DNA from: Chloroflexi bacterium RBG_16_64_43
Lineage (GTDB): Bacteria > Chloroflexota > Anaerolineae > Anaerolineales > RBG-16-64-43
NCBI GenBank assembly: GCA_001796965.1
Contig: MGOA01000107.1
Location: forward strand, 1-10,111
DNA: 10,111 bases
Direction of reading: 5' to 3'
Shown: positions 7,262 to 10,111 of the stretch, one piece after another
How the letters are laid out: each line of letters begins with the position of its first letter
How positions within the stretch are numbered: position 1 is the stretch's first letter
Translations under genes and position numbers: made by a program
The notes under the pieces: model-generated
The model's input: only the letters and a program-made list of their open reading frames with translations
What the model was told of the DNA's origin: nothing
Database searches by the model: none

Positions 7262-8116
7262 TCAGATCGACAGCAAGATCATCGCACTGAGCATGTACAC
7301 CGAGGCGTACTTGAAGAGACCGAAGTTGATCCGTTCGGTAGGACGGAAGACGCTGGCAACTCCCAATAGCAGCAGCCCGGCGGAGAGAACCGCTAGCAGA
7401 CGGACGAAGCCCCATTCCATCCCGATCAGGACGCCGGCCGCGCCGATGCACAGCGCAGCAACGACGCTGGAGACGGCGATTGTGGCGCGGGTCGCCGCCA
7501 ATCCGTACGTTGAGGGAAAGGTGGGAATTCCAGCGGCTGCGTAGTCATCCTGGTAGCGCATTGAGAAGGTCAGGATGTGAGTCGGGATCCAGAACAATAC
7601 CGCCAGGGCTAGCAGGATGCCGACGCCGTCAACGTATCCGAGGCCGAAGGTGCGTCCGGCGAGGATGGGCATCCCGCCGGAAACCCCGCCCCACACGATG
7701 CTCCAGCACGTCCGGCGCTTGAGCCACAGGGTGTAAACGACCGCGTCGAAGAACAACCCGGTGAGGACGATCAGCCCAAAGAGCGGAGCCATCCACCCAG
7801 CCAGCCCGACGCCCAGAATGGAGAGCACCAACCCGAGTCGCAAGGCTTCGTTGGGTAATACCCGGCCATCTGCCAACGGGCGATGATGGGTGCGGTTCAT
7901 GACCGAGTCGATGTCGCGGTCGTACCACATGTTCAGGATGGTCGAGCCGGCGATGGCCATGAACAGGCTGAGCCCCAGGCCGAGCAGGTCGCTCCAGTGC
8001 AAGACCGGGCAGCGCGCGCTCATGTATCCGGCCAGGCCGGTGGAAAGCAGCAGGCCAGTCTGCAGGGACTTGGTCAAGGGCCAATAGAGCCTCAGCTTGG
8101 CGAAAGCAGCCTTCAT
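7262..8116 (-). CDS. ctaB: haem O synthase (protohaem IX farnesyltransferase)
   Basis: This is a UbiA-superfamily prenyltransferase of 284 residues, the normal length for CtaB/CyoE. It adds a farnesyl group to protohaem to make haem O, the cofactor or haem A precursor of haem-copper oxidases. The first Asp-rich motif NMWYDRDID (62-70) has the Nxxx Dxxx D layout with Asn62, Asp66 and Asp70, followed by NRTHHRPLADGRV. WLKRRT (131-136) then GGVSGGMP (143-150) and the second motif around 186-199 (MRYQDDYAAAGIPT) are characteristic of haem O synthase rather than of quinone prenyltransferases. ATG at 8116 follows CGGAG. It is placed between a SUMF1 lipoprotein and two orphan membrane proteins. No haem-copper oxidase subunit I is confidently visible in the window, although the membrane protein at the right edge may be related. 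Confidence 0.93.
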   Translation of the reverse strand: MKAAFAKLRLYWPLTKSLQTGLLLSTGLAGYMSARCPVLHWSDLLGLGLSLFMAIAGSTILNMWYDRDIDSVMNRTHHRPLADGRVLPNEALRLGLVLSILGVGLAGWMAPLFGLIVLTGLFFDAVVYTLWLKRRTCWSIVWGGVSGGMPILAGRTFGLGYVDGVGILLALAVLFWIPTHILTFSMRYQDDYAAAGIPTFPSTYGLAATRATIAVSSVVAALCIGAAGVLIGMEWGFVRLLAVLSAGLLLLGVASVFRPTERINFGLFKYASVYMLSAMILLSI

Positions 8117-8200
8117 GAGGATCTCCGAGAGAAGTCTGCCATCCGATCGGGCGGCAGCAGCGCAGTTGAGGCCTGGGAGCGGGATGCTTCGCTCATCGGT

Positions 8201-9103
8201 CTACGGGTCTCTCGTGCAGCGGAACCCTACACCCGGGCTGTAATCGGTCGGCGTTGCATTGTTGCGAACCCAAACGCGCAAGTCCATTTCGTAGGTGTCT
8301 TTCGATCCCCCGCGCAGGTAGCGGTAGTGCTGCCCTTCATACACATCGCCGGTCCATTGCCAGACGTTGCCAGCCATATCGTGGAGTCCGTAGGGGCTGA
8401 CCGCATTCAGGGTGTCGTAGCCGTCGTATGTTCGGCCATTGTAGAAGCCGACCGGGCTGGTGCGCGAGCCAAAGCTACCCATGTCCTCGAAAGGATCGCG
8501 GCTGGCGTAGAAGTTGGCGTTGTTGCGCTGGATCTCCTCGCCCCACGGGAAGGGGCGGTCGTCCGCGGAACCACGGGCGGCCTTCTCCCATTCCAATTCG
8601 GAGGGAAGGCGGTATCCGTAGGTCCCGCAGTAGCCCCAGGCGCCGAACCAGGAGACGTTCGTCATCGGGTGGGTCTCGTAGCCCGTGTTGGCGGAGAAGG
8701 CGGAGCCGTCGAATGCGAAGCGAGAGGCGGGGTCGCCCAAGGGGACGAAGAGGTAATCGGCGGCTGCAATTTCAACCTCGTGCTTGACCGCGTGGAACTC
8801 GTCGCCGGGGTAGAAGCCGACGACCTGGCCGCCGTCGATGTGCAGCGTGCCTTCAGCCAATGCATGGTTCAGGAATGCAGCGTACTGGCCCACGGTCACG
8901 TCCGTGACCATGATCTCGTAGCCATGGTCCACCATCACCGGGCGATTGTGCTGTCCGGAAAGGAACTCCCCCGCTGGGACGAGTGCCCACGCCTCCGGAT
9001 CCGCGCCGGTCTCGAAGACGGGGAGCGGGGCGTTCAGGTCGACGGTGCCGCAGGCCGACAGAATCAGGACGACTGCTAGGAGCGGGACGATCCGGCGTTT
9101 CAT
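8201..9103 (-). CDS. lipoprotein with SUMF1/FGE-type domain, catalytic cysteines absent
   Basis: The 300-residue product has a lipoprotein signal peptide with lipobox LSAC (Cys18) and a formylglycine-generating-enzyme-type fold. Visible marks are PMTNVSW (147-152), GYRLPSELEWEKAARG (163-178), PWG, SPVGF, a GLHDMAGNVWQWTGD block (239-253), RGGS (264-267) and a terminal GFRC (293-296). True FGEs have two cysteines shortly after RGGS that oxidise the sulfatase cysteine. Here that stretch, about 268-281, has none, so formylglycine formation is unlikely and a binding or structural role at the outer face of the membrane fits better. ATG at 9103 is used because GGAGGTG is correctly spaced. A GTG three bases upstream is too close to it. 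The start overlaps the previous stop as TGATG, coupling it to the GHxH membrane protein. Confidence 0.88.
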   Translation of the reverse strand: MKRRIVPLLAVVLILSACGTVDLNAPLPVFETGADPEAWALVPAGEFLSGQHNRPVMVDHGYEIMVTDVTVGQYAAFLNHALAEGTLHIDGGQVVGFYPGDEFHAVKHEVEIAAADYLFVPLGDPASRFAFDGSAFSANTGYETHPMTNVSWFGAWGYCGTYGYRLPSELEWEKAARGSADDRPFPWGEEIQRNNANFYASRDPFEDMGSFGSRTSPVGFYNGRTYDGYDTLNAVSPYGLHDMAGNVWQWTGDVYEGQHYRYLRGGSKDTYEMDLRVWVRNNATPTDYSPGVGFRCTRDP

Positions 9104-10111
9104 CACCGCACCTCCGCAGAGAGATCATCTTGCCCGAGTTCTTCGGACCAACGACCCTTCTTCTTGATGAGGTCGGCCAGCCTCCAGACCATGACCATTG
9201 CCAGGACGACGAGCAACATCCCCAGGCCAAGATCCATCAATAGCATGACCGTGTTGACCAGTGGCTGCTGAGCGGCCTCGGAAATGAACAAGCGCTTCAT
9301 CTCGAAAATGGTGACCGAGGCGAAGGCGATGTCGGACAGGATGATGATTGCCCAACCGTACAGGCTGCGGACCTTTCCCTTCAGACCGATCATGTCGCCG
9401 TAGTACAACAGGATGATGGTGGCGACGATTGCCGAGAGCACATGCCAATGGCCGGTCAGCTCGATGCGCTCCTCGCGCGCCGGCCAGACTCTGAAGACCT
9501 CGTCCAAGCGGACGGCCATGAGGATGCCGATGCCGCTGACGGTGAAGTTCATGAAGACCATTTGCCACAGCGGGCCGAACTTGAGCGGGTCGCGCACCAA
9601 GGCGGCCAGCTTCTGGAGGAATGTCGGCTTCTGGATGCCGGCCACGCCCTCGCGAATGAGCTTCTGCCAGCCGAAGATGACCAGCATCAGCGCGCCCAGC
9701 ATGGCCGGAGTGGCTCCCACGTAGATGATCATGTGGGCCACCGGCTCGAGCGGCGTGACCACGCCCCAGACGCCCAGGTTGAGCACGATGGTGCCCAGGA
9801 TGATCAGGGGCATGGCGATCTTGTGCAGGATGCCTCTGAAGTTGAGCCAGCGGCCGACGATTAGGGTGATCATGATGGCGATCAGAGCCAGCATGATGTG
9901 CAGGTGGCCGATGACCGAGTACTCCATCGTGGTCTTTTCAGGGTAGCGGATGATGTTCTCCGCCAGGAAGACCTCGAAGCCGTTACCGAAGAAGGAACCG
10001 GGGATGGCGCCGAAGCCGGCCGAGATCAGAGTGGTGACTGCCGTGGCGAAGAAGGCCACGCGCTCCATGTCCACGCCTCGCTTGGTGCGCGCGTAGGCAT
10101 TGTCTGGCTGG
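9103..10111 (-). CDS. polytopic membrane protein with two GHxH helices (5' end probably outside window)
   Basis: The frame is open to the window edge, so the start is uncertain. A possible internal start is ATG 10068, which has GAGG at workable distance, and GTG 10074 is in frame just before it. Numbering from GTG 10074 gives 323 residues with about eight hydrophobic segments. Two helices begin with the same pattern, GHLH (His57, His59) and GHWH (His209, His211), each preceded by a charged or aromatic loop and followed by a similar stretch ending in a second helix, so the protein looks internally duplicated. His114 lies in another helix. Such HxH helices resemble the haem/copper ligand helix of haem-copper oxidase subunit I, but other ligand motifs are not seen, so I do not assign it. 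The neighbouring ctaB supports a haem-linked role. Confidence 0.75.
   Translation of the reverse strand, partial: QPDNAYARTKRGVDMERVAFFATAVTTLISAGFGAIPGSFFGNGFEVFLAENIIRYPEKTTMEYSVIGHLHIMLALIAIMITLIVGRWLNFRGILHKIAMPLIILGTIVLNLGVWGVVTPLEPVAHMIIYVGATPAMLGALMLVIFGWQKLIREGVAGIQKPTFLQKLAALVRDPLKFGPLWQMVFMNFTVSGIGILMAVRLDEVFRVWPAREERIELTGHWHVLSAIVATIILLYYGDMIGLKGKVRSLYGWAIIILSDIAFASVTIFEMKRLFISEAAQQPLVNTVMLLMDLGLGMLLVVLAMVMVWRLADLIKKKGRWSEELGQDDLSAEVR

Noticed and set aside
7883..9079. A 398-codon plus-strand frame covering parts of ctaB and the SUMF1 lipoprotein.
   Set aside because: It crosses two well-supported minus-strand genes and the gap between them and shows no recognisable motif.

Overview
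This is a GC-rich bacterial window in which every well-supported gene lies on the minus strand, so it is read from the right edge to the left. Multihaem cytochromes, a haem O synthase, a thiosulfate-type transporter and many membrane proteins point to a bacterium with a branched respiratory chain that can probably respire anaerobically. The paired half-size YeeE/YedE genes and the cytochrome set are compatible with Chloroflexota or a similar environmental lineage. That placement is an impression, not something the sequence proves.

Right block (10111 to about 5730, minus): a polytopic membrane protein with two GHxH helices, cut by the window edge; a lipoprotein with a SUMF1/FGE-type domain; haem O synthase CtaB; and two orphan membrane proteins. 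The first two genes overlap (TGATG), and the others are 61 to 84 bases apart. The block ends at a strong intrinsic terminator (5732-5763). It looks like the tail of a respiratory operon whose main subunits lie upstream of the window.

Middle (about 5180 to 5836): a region with no strong gene. It holds the terminator, a possible 51-residue Cys/His protein on the plus strand, and a 28-bp near-perfect palindrome (5193-5220) just ahead of the ArsR-type regulator. The palindrome is a good operator candidate.

Left block (5179 to 1, minus): an ArsR-family regulator, an octahaem cytochrome of the octahaem tetrathionate reductase (OTR) family, a seven-haem cytochrome fused to a membrane cytochrome b, and two YeeE/YedE half-transporters (the second cut by the edge). 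Spacing is tight: 24 bases between the regulator and OTR, ATGA overlaps at the next two junctions, and a ribosome binding site overlapping a stop codon at the last. Together they suggest a self-contained module. Quinol would be oxidised by the cytochrome b domain, electrons would pass through seven haems to the OTR enzyme, and a sulfur product such as thiosulfate could be taken up by the YeeE/YedE pair, under control of the ArsR repressor. The families are recognisable; the substrate and the combined pathway are inference.
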